Source: an uncultured Megasphaera sp.
GTDB taxonomy: Bacteria > Bacillota > Negativicutes > Veillonellales > Megasphaeraceae
Length of the DNA: 5,891 nucleotides
Direction of reading: 5' to 3'
Assembly: GCA_937895695.1 (NCBI GenBank)
Contig: CALBLM010000081.1
Coordinates: 1-5,891 of the forward strand
A program made the position numbers and the translations under genes. Under the pieces are notes generated by a model. It ran no database searches, was not told the DNA's origin, and saw only the letters and a program-made list of their open reading frames with translations. Shown here in pieces: positions 1 to 5,891 of this stretch. The number at the start of each line of letters is the position of its first letter. Position 1 is the stretch's first letter.

Positions 1-120
1 TTCTTCTACAAGTGTTGATTTTCCCACACGCCGTGCACCTTCAATAAGCAATGCTGTTTTTCCATTGGACTCCTGTTTCCACTGCAATATTTGATTGTAT
101 ATTTTCCGCTTAAATATCAC
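1..120 (-). CDS. N-terminus of AAA_14/DUF4143-type P-loop ATPase (partial, cut by window edge)
   Basis: The 40 visible codons run from a GTG at 120-118 off the left edge with no stop. The translation starts (M)IFKRKIYNQILQWKQ and contains the Walker A loop GARRVGKST at residues 28-36 (G28, G33, K34, S35), preceded by the hydrophobic strand TALLIE. An N-terminal K-R-K-I-Y...W-K segment followed by LIEGARRVGKST is typical of the bacterial AAA_14 ATPases that usually carry a C-terminal DUF4143 domain. These proteins are normally around 400 residues long, are common in gut anaerobes and have poorly known roles. The GTG start is chosen because AGGAGA lies 8 nt upstream, the reading frame gives the family-like N-terminus, and the overlapping ATG at 122-120 is followed directly by TGA. 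The gene lies downstream of the operon terminator, so it is probably transcribed independently. I saw only a poor promoter candidate (TTATAT at 200-195, TATCAT at 176-171, 18-bp spacer). The Walker B and DUF4143 regions are outside the window, so the family call rests on the N-terminus only. Confidence 0.8.
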   Translation of the reverse strand, partial: MIFKRKIYNQILQWKQESNGKTALLIEGARRVGKSTLVEE

Positions 121-128
121 ATTTTATA

Positions 129-134
129 TCTCCT
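129..134 (-). promoter_or_regulatory. Shine-Dalgarno site that fixes the GTG start of the ATPase gene
   Basis: AGGAGA on the minus strand lies 8 nt before the GTG at 120-118. It is near-consensus. The same site also sits 6 nt before the ATG at 122-120, but that ATG is followed at once by TGA, so only GTG opens the long frame carrying the Walker A motif. Confidence 0.7.
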
Positions 135-203
135 ATATTGCAAAATCGCTGTTTTCGCGTGTACGCAGATATGATAATCGAGCTACATATGGTAATATAA
201 ATA

Positions 204-251
204 TAAAGCAAGAAACCCGCTGCATACGATTGTAGCGGGTTTCTTGCTTTA
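204..251 (-). terminator. Intrinsic terminator of the uronate operon
   Basis: Two 18-nt arms (204-221 and 234-251) are perfect inverted repeats around a 12-nt loop. The GC core is ACCCGCT/AGCGGGT, flanked by A-rich and T-rich outer stem. Read on the minus strand, the 3' arm ends GGGTTTCTTGCTTTA and is followed by TATTTATATT, giving a U-rich tail. It starts 15 bp after the transporter stop codon, as expected for the end of the operon. Because the stem is symmetrical with A-rich 5' and T-rich 3' arms, it could also stop plus-strand transcripts, although no plus-strand gene is visible nearby. It separates the operon from the co-directional ATPase gene. Confidence 0.93.
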
Positions 252-266
252 CGCTAGGAGTTACTT

Positions 267-1685
267 TTATTCAATTGTACCATGTTCCCATTTACCATTA
301 TTCAAATCTTCTGCAATTTGTTTAAACTTATCGTCAGTCAGTCCGTAGAAGAAATACAAGATAATAGCAGCAATCCCCAAGGCTACACCGGGATATAATG
401 TCATGGCCGCTTTGATACCGGTCAATGTCATTTCACTTTGTACGGCGTTAGCTACATAACCAGTCAAAACAAGAATACCAGAACTTACAATCGCCGCAAT
501 GGCCTGTGCAATTTTACGAGAGAAGTTAAATGCCGCATACGTAATTCCTTCTTTACGGATACCGTTGTGCCATTCGCTATAGTCAATAACGTCAGAAACA
601 AAGGCCCATGTAACGCCATTCGGAATAGCCAATGCTACATACCCAATGGTAACAAGAATAATAAAGGAATACAAGTTTGTCGGAATCACGAAGTTTAAAA
701 TATCGGCAGCACAGCCAATAAGAAGTCCGCCAATTGCCGTTTTCTTTTTGCCAAAGAGTTTAACTAACTTCGGAATCAAGAGAATCCCAACAACAGAACA
801 ACCCATCATGATACCATTAACAATTGGCTGCAATCCCATATGCCCCAAGTTATACTGGCAGAAGAAAATCATCATCTGGTTATTTGTATTCATCGCAGAA
901 ATCGTAAATAAGGTCATTAAAATAATGCATAAAAGCGGTTTATTTGTGAATACAATTTTAATATAATCAGAAAACTTAGCCTTCTGTTCAGCATGGGTAT
1001 TTCGTTTGACAGGTACATGTTCATGGCAGTTAAAGTAGCAGATAGCAAATCCAATAACGCCGATAACAGCCATGACAATAGATGCTACAACGAATCCATG
1101 ATGGGGCGATGCAAACATAAGTACAATCGGCACAAAGGCAATCCCCGTAATCAACTGGGCCCCAATAGATCCGGCCTGACGGGTCGTCGCCATTTGACTT
1201 CGTTCTTCTACATCACGTGTCATAACACTGGCCAATGAAGCATAGGGAATGTTAGTAAAGGAATAGACAAGACCCCATGCCATATAGGCACCATAGGCAA
1301 AAATAATTTTACCGCTTGTTGAAATTTCCGGCATCGTAAAAGTAATTATGGTCAGTATAGCCAAAATAATGGATGAAATCATCATAACCGGACGGAACTT
1401 GCCGCGTTTGCCAATATTTTTACGGCTATCAATGGCAGAACCGGCAATCGGATCCATAAACGCATCAAATATTTTGGTAAATGCAAAAATTCCTGCGACT
1501 GCAGCTGCCGGAATAGTACAAACATCAATCCAATACTTCGTCAAATAGGCCTGGCCTAAATCAAACATAAATCCGTTGCCAAAATCACCAAAGCCATAAC
1601 ATATCTTTTCACGCCAAGACAATTTTACATGTCCATTTTTAGCAGCTTCTGCATTTGCAGGTGCCGTTGTTGCTTGCTCACCCAT
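267..1685 (-). CDS. GPH-family sugar:cation symporter, probable hexuronate/hexuronide importer
   Basis: This 472-residue inner-membrane protein belongs to the glycoside-pentoside-hexuronide:cation symporter family (GPH, MFS superfamily; relatives include MelB, XylP and UidB), and its length is normal for the family. After a hydrophilic Ala-rich tail (1-25) come about 12 hydrophobic segments in two halves, roughly 30-220 and 248-450, separated by a charged cytoplasmic loop (222-247). Family signatures seen are GFGDFGNG (31-38), DAFMDPIAGSAIDSR (74-88, with the conserved D-x3-D-P-x2-G), GKFRP (95-99), the NIPYASL region with ERSQ (145-164), and the C-terminal SDVIDYSEWHNGIRKEG (364-380). The ATG is supported by a strong Shine-Dalgarno site 7 nt upstream, which overlaps the uxaA stop codon. 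It is the last gene of the operon, 13 bp after uxaA and 15 bp before the terminator. Context suggests uptake of galacturonate, glucuronate or a short uronide with Na+ or H+. The substrate and the coupling ion cannot be read from the sequence. Confidence 0.92.
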   Translation of the reverse strand: MGEQATTAPANAEAAKNGHVKLSWREKICYGFGDFGNGFMFDLGQAYLTKYWIDVCTIPAAAVAGIFAFTKIFDAFMDPIAGSAIDSRKNIGKRGKFRPVMMISSIILAILTIITFTMPEISTSGKIIFAYGAYMAWGLVYSFTNIPYASLASVMTRDVEERSQMATTRQAGSIGAQLITGIAFVPIVLMFASPHHGFVVASIVMAVIGVIGFAICYFNCHEHVPVKRNTHAEQKAKFSDYIKIVFTNKPLLCIILMTLFTISAMNTNNQMMIFFCQYNLGHMGLQPIVNGIMMGCSVVGILLIPKLVKLFGKKKTAIGGLLIGCAADILNFVIPTNLYSFIILVTIGYVALAIPNGVTWAFVSDVIDYSEWHNGIRKEGITYAAFNFSRKIAQAIAAIVSSGILVLTGYVANAVQSEMTLTGIKAAMTLYPGVALGIAAIILYFFYGLTDDKFKQIAEDLNNGKWEHGTIE

Positions 1686-1692
1686 GGGAATG

Positions 1693-1700
1693 CCTCCTTT
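1693..1700 (-). promoter_or_regulatory. Shine-Dalgarno site of the transporter, overlapping the uxaA stop
   Basis: AAAGGAGG on the minus strand lies 7 nt before the ATG at 1685. Its first two bases belong to the uxaA TAA stop (1701-1699), so a ribosome terminating on uxaA covers this site. That suggests translational coupling between dehydratase and transporter. Confidence 0.85.
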
Positions 1701-3189
1701 ACAACGTTACGCCGTTTTTAAAAATAGCCAACTCATGCTTATCCAGTGCTTCTGATTTCGCATGAATGTTTCCTGATGCCACATCAAGTATATATTGGAA
1801 AAACCGATCGGCTGCTTGTTCTTTCGTTTCGCCTTCCGCTATCGTTCCAGCATTAAAATCTATCCAGTTCTTTTTATAGTTTGCCAAGTGGCTGTTACTA
1901 GATATTTTAATTGTCGGTACGGGACAAGCAAACGGTGTTCCTCGACCCGTTGTAAACAGTACCATATGCGCGCCAGCGGCAGCTAAGGCATTCGAAGCTA
2001 CTAAATCATTTCCCGGTGCCTGCAGTAAATTCAAGCCTTTTTTACTGACTCGATCACCATATGCCAACACATCTTCTACAATGGCTGTACCGCCTTTTTG
2101 TACACAACCTAGAGACTTATCTTCCAACGTCGTAATGCCGCCAGCTTTATTACCGGGAGACGGATTTTCATTGACTTTTTCGCCATAACTCATGAAATAT
2201 TCTTTAAAGTTGTTGATTAAATCCACCGTTTTATCAAATACGTTCTTATCCCGTGCACGATTCATAAGCAGCGTTTCAGCCCCAAACATTTCCGGTACTT
2301 CTGTCAAAATAGACGTGCCTCCTGCAGCTATCAGGCGATTGGAAATTTCACCAACCAGTGGATTGGCCGTAATACCGGAAAATCCATCGGACCCACCGCA
2401 TTTTAATCCAATCGTTAAAAGCGATGCATCACAAGGCTGACGATAAAATTGATCTGCATAAGAACAAAGCGTTTTTATTATGGCTACGCCTGCCTCAATT
2501 TCATCTTCTACCTCTTGGCAAACAAGAAATTTTACTCTGTCCGGGTCATACTCGCCAATGACCTTTTTCATTAAGTCTACTTGATTGTTTTCGCAGCCTA
2601 AACTGAGAACAAGTACAGCCCCTGCATTCGGACTATGTACAAGACCGCTCAGAATTTTTTGCGTATGTGTCTGATCATCGCCTAATTGGGAACAACCATG
2701 AGGATGACTGTATGCATAAATGCCATCAATGTGATCTGTTTTAAACTGCTGGGATTCTGCTTCAATGGCTCTGGCAATACTGTTGACACAACCAACGGTT
2801 GGAATAATCCACACTTCATTGCGAATACCTGCACTGCCGTCTTTTCGTTTGTATCCTTGAAATTCGTAATGCGTCGTGCTTTTCAGTTCATGCCGTTCTG
2901 CTTTTTCCGGTTCATATGTATACTGCAGTACGTCGCCCAATTTACTTTGTACATTATGGGTATGTACCCACGCCCCTACAGGAATTTCCGTCTTCGCCGT
3001 TCCAATAGGAAAACCGTATTTTACGACGTTTTCCCCTTTGTGGATTTCCGTAATGGCTAATTTATGTCCTGCCGGTATATCATCCTGTACGATGATGGTT
3101 TTACCATTAACCATGACCGTATCGCCTTTAGCGACACGGTCCATGGCAATGGCAACATTATCTTTTTCATGTATTTGAAACACTGCCAT
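1699..3189 (-). CDS. uxaA: Altronate dehydratase UxaA
   Basis: This cytoplasmic enzyme (EC 4.2.1.7) dehydrates D-altronate to 2-keto-3-deoxy-D-gluconate, the third step of galacturonate breakdown. At 496 residues it is full length for the UxaA/GarD family. The N-terminal SAF domain (about 1-90) holds PAGHK (39-43, H42) and the WVHTHNV motif (74-80, H76 and H78), both typical of this family. A linker leads to the catalytic body starting at GYKRKDGSAGIRN (112-124). Conserved Cys/Gly motifs there are SHPHGCSQ (161-168), LGCENN (197-202), GLKCGGSDGFSG (261-272) and TTGRGTPF (413-420). Members need a divalent metal, often reported as iron or manganese. Galactarate dehydratase (GarD) is a close paralogue, but adjacency to uxaB and uxaC favours altronate. 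It follows uxaB by 12 bp with a Shine-Dalgarno site overlapping the uxaB stop codon. No frameshift or missing motif is visible. Confidence 0.95.
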   Translation of the reverse strand: MAVFQIHEKDNVAIAMDRVAKGDTVMVNGKTIIVQDDIPAGHKLAITEIHKGENVVKYGFPIGTAKTEIPVGAWVHTHNVQSKLGDVLQYTYEPEKAERHELKSTTHYEFQGYKRKDGSAGIRNEVWIIPTVGCVNSIARAIEAESQQFKTDHIDGIYAYSHPHGCSQLGDDQTHTQKILSGLVHSPNAGAVLVLSLGCENNQVDLMKKVIGEYDPDRVKFLVCQEVEDEIEAGVAIIKTLCSYADQFYRQPCDASLLTIGLKCGGSDGFSGITANPLVGEISNRLIAAGGTSILTEVPEMFGAETLLMNRARDKNVFDKTVDLINNFKEYFMSYGEKVNENPSPGNKAGGITTLEDKSLGCVQKGGTAIVEDVLAYGDRVSKKGLNLLQAPGNDLVASNALAAAGAHMVLFTTGRGTPFACPVPTIKISSNSHLANYKKNWIDFNAGTIAEGETKEQAADRFFQYILDVASGNIHAKSEALDKHELAIFKNGVTL

Positions 3190-3196
3190 CGTTATT

Positions 3197-3203
3197 CTCC
3201 TTT
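3197..3203 (-). promoter_or_regulatory. Shine-Dalgarno site of uxaA, overlapping the uxaB stop
   Basis: AAAGGAG on the minus strand lies 7 nt before the uxaA ATG at 3189. Its first bases are the last two of the uxaB TAA (3204-3202). The arrangement TAAAGGAG is the same as at the uxaA/transporter junction and supports the annotated ATG. Confidence 0.85.
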
Positions 3204-4659
3204 ATGCCTGACCTAGTTCTTCAATATGGGCTTTTACACCAACATTAGCCATCCGATCGATATGTTTCGTTACAGCGTCAGCAACCCCTTCTATCTGTGT
3301 CAGGTCTTCGCCCCAAAAATCATTGCGGCTCATGATAGCCTGTACATAGTCTGCCGTTGAGCGACCGGCAACTTCCTTGATAACCGCCAATTTATCCGCA
3401 TCATCATGGATTTCATACGTATTCGCGCCCCGCGTTCCAATCAAGCAGTCCGTACCTTCTTGCGTTGTACGGTAAAAAGCCAGCAAGGCTGCAAAAGAAT
3501 AGGTCAACCATTTCGGCAGGGTTCCCGTTGCTGCCAAGCTGTCTTTAAAGGTCGGCAATACGCGAGCTCTCCATTTGGAAATAGAATTTAAGGAAATCGC
3601 CAATAAGGCATGGTTTACAAAGGGGTTTTCAAACCGTTCATACACAGCTTTTGCAAATTCTTCTGCTTTTTCTTTGGATAAATGAACAGTTGGTACAATT
3701 TCTCCAAACACCGTTTGGTCTAATTGACGACGAATGATGGGGTCTTTCATGCACTGTCCCACATAATCCAATCCTGCCAGATATGCGCCCAACACCATCG
3801 ATGTATGGGCACCGTTAAGAATGCGTACTTTTTGTTCTTTAAATGCTTGGATCTGCGTTGTAAATTCTACATGGAATTTGCTAGAACCCAATGGCAGCCG
3901 ATCGGCAATATCAGGATTGCCGATAACCCAAAGAGAAAATGGTTCTGCTTGAACGAGCAAGTTATCTTCATATCCCAACTGCTGCTGCAATTGGTCAATC
4001 GTATCTTTCGGATACCCTGTAACAATGCGGTCTACTAACGTATCCACAAACAGGCATTGGTTCGTCAGCCAAGCAATAAACGCTTCATCCAGTTGCCAAT
4101 GTTGCGCGTACTGCAGCACACACTGTTTCAGTAACTGACCATTATTGTCGTTCAGCTCTGTCGGCAACATCGTCAAGGCTTTATCGGCTGCACCTTGATA
4201 GTACGTATATCGTTCATATAAAAACTTGGTCAACTTAGCCGGAAACGTTTTGGGCGGGCAGTCTGTTAAGGCATCACTGTCATCAAAAGCAATACCGGCT
4301 TCAGTCGTATTCGATACGACGAATTCCAACGAGTCTTCATGAGCCAATGCCATAAATGCATCATATTCGTCTTTTGCACTAATAACAGAAGCTATCGACG
4401 TAATTACCCGATCTTCTGTATATACGCTGCCATTCTGCTGACCGCGCAGGCAAACAGTATATATATTTTGCTGTTTAGAAAAGCGATCGGTCTTGCCGGA
4501 ACGAGGCATAATAACTGCCACATTGCCGTTAAATCCATTTTCTTCATTCGCTACGTCAATGGCATAATCAACAAAGCCACGGAGAAAATTGCCTTCACCA
4601 AACTGCAGCACTTTAATGGGTCGGGATGTGCCTTGATATACTTCACTTACATTTTTCAT
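3202..4659 (-). CDS. uxaB: Tagaturonate reductase (altronate oxidoreductase) UxaB
   Basis: This cytoplasmic NADH-dependent enzyme (EC 1.1.1.58) reduces D-tagaturonate to D-altronate, the second step of galacturonate breakdown. At 485 residues it is full length for the polyol-specific long-chain dehydrogenase/reductase (mannitol dehydrogenase) family. The N-terminal Rossmann domain begins IKVLQFGEGNFLRGF (15-29), with the G-x-G-x-F-x-R-x-F nucleotide-binding signature, and includes SNTTEAGI (116-123). The DTLVDRIVTG segment (206-215) corresponds to the family's S-M-V-D-R-I region. The C-terminal catalytic domain has K277, N282 and H285 in KVRILNGAH, matching the K-x4-N-x2-H catalytic spacing of mannitol dehydrogenase. 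Fructuronate reductase (UxuB) and mannitol dehydrogenases share this fold; the N-terminus and the position between uxaC and uxaA favour tagaturonate. The start is supported by AAGGAG 10 nt upstream. It lies 33 bp after uxaC and 12 bp before uxaA. Confidence 0.94.
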   Translation of the reverse strand: MKNVSEVYQGTSRPIKVLQFGEGNFLRGFVDYAIDVANEENGFNGNVAVIMPRSGKTDRFSKQQNIYTVCLRGQQNGSVYTEDRVITSIASVISAKDEYDAFMALAHEDSLEFVVSNTTEAGIAFDDSDALTDCPPKTFPAKLTKFLYERYTYYQGAADKALTMLPTELNDNNGQLLKQCVLQYAQHWQLDEAFIAWLTNQCLFVDTLVDRIVTGYPKDTIDQLQQQLGYEDNLLVQAEPFSLWVIGNPDIADRLPLGSSKFHVEFTTQIQAFKEQKVRILNGAHTSMVLGAYLAGLDYVGQCMKDPIIRRQLDQTVFGEIVPTVHLSKEKAEEFAKAVYERFENPFVNHALLAISLNSISKWRARVLPTFKDSLAATGTLPKWLTYSFAALLAFYRTTQEGTDCLIGTRGANTYEIHDDADKLAVIKEVAGRSTADYVQAIMSRNDFWGEDLTQIEGVADAVTKHIDRMANVGVKAHIEELGQA

Positions 4660-4669
4660 GATAGGTTTG

Positions 4670-4675
4670 CTCCTT
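4670..4675 (-). promoter_or_regulatory. Shine-Dalgarno site of uxaB
   Basis: AAGGAG on the minus strand lies 10 nt before the uxaB ATG at 4659, inside the 33-bp gap after the uxaC stop codon. Unlike the next two junctions, it does not touch the upstream stop codon. The gap holds no other signal that I can see. Confidence 0.75.
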
Positions 4676-4692
4676 CATCGCAGAGTTGATTT

Positions 4693-5891
4693 TTAAAGCT
4701 GAAATTGGAAATAATTAGCTACATTGTGATAGCAAATATCTTCTACTAACTGACGCAATGCATCTTCATCATTGGGATATTCACCGTTTTCTACCAAATT
4801 ACCAATCCAGTTACAAAGAATACGGCGATAGTATTCATGGCGGGCATAGGAAAGGAAGGAACGGGAATCCGTCAACATCCCTAAGATATTGCCAAATACA
4901 GACAAGTTTGCAATGCTTGTCATTTGGTCAATCATGCCTTGTTTCGTATCATTGAACCACCATGCGGCACCCTGCTGAATTTTACCGCGAGCTTCCGGTC
5001 CCTGGAAGCAGCCGATAATCGTACCAATCATGGCATTATCAGACGGTGTGCCGGAATATAATACGGTTTTCGGTAAAATATGAAGTTCATGGAGATGATC
5101 CAAGAATGCAGCCAATCCTTTACCACAGTTGCCTGCTGCAATCGAATCAAAACCTGTATCAGGTCCTAATTTTTTATACATTTCTGTGTTGAGGTCACGA
5201 AGGGTTGCAAAATGAAGCTGCATAACCCAGCCTCGTTTGTAATATTCACCGGCAAGATACGTAAGAAGTGCTGTCTTATATGCTTCTGTTTCTTCAATAG
5301 AAATCGCTTCGCCGCGCAGTGCTTTGGCAATAATAGCATCTACTGTCTTTTCATCAGTTACACGGCAGAATACGTATTCCAATGCATGGTCCGTCGCACG
5401 GCAACCCATTTCTTCAAAGAACGCAATCCGTTTGTCCATGGCACTGCGAATGTCTGCAAATGTTTTAATGGTTACGCCGGCCGCTTTGCCTAATTTTTCA
5501 ATATATGCTGCATAACCTTCTTTATCCACATTCATCAGTTTATCTGGACGCATAGCCGGATATACTTTAGCACTGCAAGTCTGTTCTTCTTTCAATTTTT
5601 GATGCCATTTTAAGTCATCAGCCGGGTCATCAGTCGTGCAAATAACTTTGACGTTGGACTGTTTTATCAATCCCTGTACGCCCATATTGGCTTCTTGTAA
5701 TTTAGCATTGCAAGCTTCAAAAATTTCTTTTGCGCTTTTTTCATTTAACGGTTTTGTTATCCCAAAATAACGCTGCAGTTCCAAATGGCTCCAATGATAT
5801 AAGGGATTGCCGATTGCTCTTGAAAGAGCTTTCGCATATTCTACAAATTTTTCCAAATCCGTAGATTCTTTGCCGGTAACTTTTTCTTCCC
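4693..5891 (-). CDS. uxaC: Uronate isomerase UxaC (N-terminus cut by window edge)
   Basis: This cytoplasmic enzyme (EC 5.3.1.12, amidohydrolase superfamily) converts D-galacturonate to D-tagaturonate and D-glucuronate to D-fructuronate. About 398 codons are visible, against a usual length near 470. The frame stays open to the right edge (E-E-K-V-T-G-K-E-S-T-D before L at 5856), so the TTG at 5856 is an internal Leu codon, not a start. The missing part, about 70 residues, would hold the N-terminal H-x-H metal-binding motif. Visible signatures are AIGNPLYHWSHLEL (5817-5776), CTTDDPADD (about 5640-5614), PAMRPDKL (about 5559-5536), MQLHF followed by LGPDTGFDSI (about 5223-5140), and the strongly conserved GMLTDSRSFLSYARHEYYRR (about 4890-4830). 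The C-terminus ends intact at a TAA. As the first visible gene of the operon it supplies substrate to UxaB. The promoter and any upstream genes lie outside the window. Confidence 0.95.
   Translation of the reverse strand, partial: EEKVTGKESTDLEKFVEYAKALSRAIGNPLYHWSHLELQRYFGITKPLNEKSAKEIFEACNAKLQEANMGVQGLIKQSNVKVICTTDDPADDLKWHQKLKEEQTCSAKVYPAMRPDKLMNVDKEGYAAYIEKLGKAAGVTIKTFADIRSAMDKRIAFFEEMGCRATDHALEYVFCRVTDEKTVDAIIAKALRGEAISIEETEAYKTALLTYLAGEYYKRGWVMQLHFATLRDLNTEMYKKLGPDTGFDSIAAGNCGKGLAAFLDHLHELHILPKTVLYSGTPSDNAMIGTIIGCFQGPEARGKIQQGAAWWFNDTKQGMIDQMTSIANLSVFGNILGMLTDSRSFLSYARHEYYRRILCNWIGNLVENGEYPNDEDALRQLVEDICYHNVANYFQFQL

Noticed and set aside
140..158. Weak hairpin in the ATPase leader (minus strand GCGAAAA and TTTTGC around a 7-nt loop)
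   Set aside because: The stem is only 6 bp and includes a G-U pair, with no match to a known riboswitch or operator. It is easily expected by chance in AT-rich spacer.
171..200. Possible sigma-70-type promoter for the ATPase gene (TTATAT, 18 bp, TATCAT on the minus strand)
   Set aside because: The -35 box matches TTGACA at only three of six positions and the region is AT-rich, so the match is not better than chance; not annotated as a feature.
2686..3060. Plus-strand open frame of 124 codons, antisense to uxaA, overlapped by another at 2876-3178
   Set aside because: It lies wholly opposite the well-conserved uxaA and has no recognisable domain and a Cys/Phe-rich composition typical of antisense shadows. 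The same holds for the other plus-strand frames in the window.
4660..4692. Possible internal promoter or terminator between uxaC and uxaB
   Set aside because: The 33-bp gap has only a Shine-Dalgarno site. There is no inverted repeat with a U-tract and too little room for a promoter with leader.
5854..5856. TTG as the start codon of uxaC
   Set aside because: The frame continues upstream to the window edge with residues that fit UxaC, and the family is about 70-80 residues longer at the N-terminus. The TTG encodes an internal Leu.

Overview
The window carries most of a minus-strand hexuronate (galacturonate/glucuronate) catabolic operon, followed by the start of an unrelated ATPase gene on the same strand. 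The organism is probably a low-to-moderate-GC Bacillota, perhaps a gut anaerobe. This rests on the AT-leaning codons, the strong AGGAG Shine-Dalgarno sites, the Bacillota-like variant of the uronate isomerase and the GPH-type transporter. A Negativicutes relative is possible, but the sequence alone does not settle the genus.

Layout in transcription order, from high to low coordinates: (1) uxaC, uronate isomerase, cut at its N-terminus by the right window edge (5891-4693); (2) uxaB, tagaturonate reductase (4659-3202); (3) uxaA, altronate dehydratase (3189-1699); (4) a GPH-family sugar:cation symporter (1685-267). Gaps of 33, 12 and 13 bp, each holding a Shine-Dalgarno site, indicate one polycistronic message. 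It ends at a strong intrinsic terminator (204-251) with a perfect 18-bp stem. After about 80 bp of AT-rich spacer, a GTG-started gene begins (120-1, cut by the left edge). It encodes the N-terminus of an AAA_14/DUF4143-type ATPase with a Walker A motif and is probably unrelated to sugar metabolism.

Together, the transporter imports a uronate or uronide, UxaC converts D-galacturonate to D-tagaturonate (and D-glucuronate to D-fructuronate), UxaB reduces tagaturonate to D-altronate with NADH, and UxaA dehydrates altronate to 2-keto-3-deoxygluconate (KDG). The KDG kinase and aldolase, the fructuronate branch enzymes (UxuA/UxuB), the regulator and the operon promoter are not in the window. I see no convincing new biological system here. 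The points most worth a second look are the stop codons fused to the next gene's ribosome binding site, the unusual GTG start of the ATPase gene, the very long terminator, and the transporter's unproven substrate.
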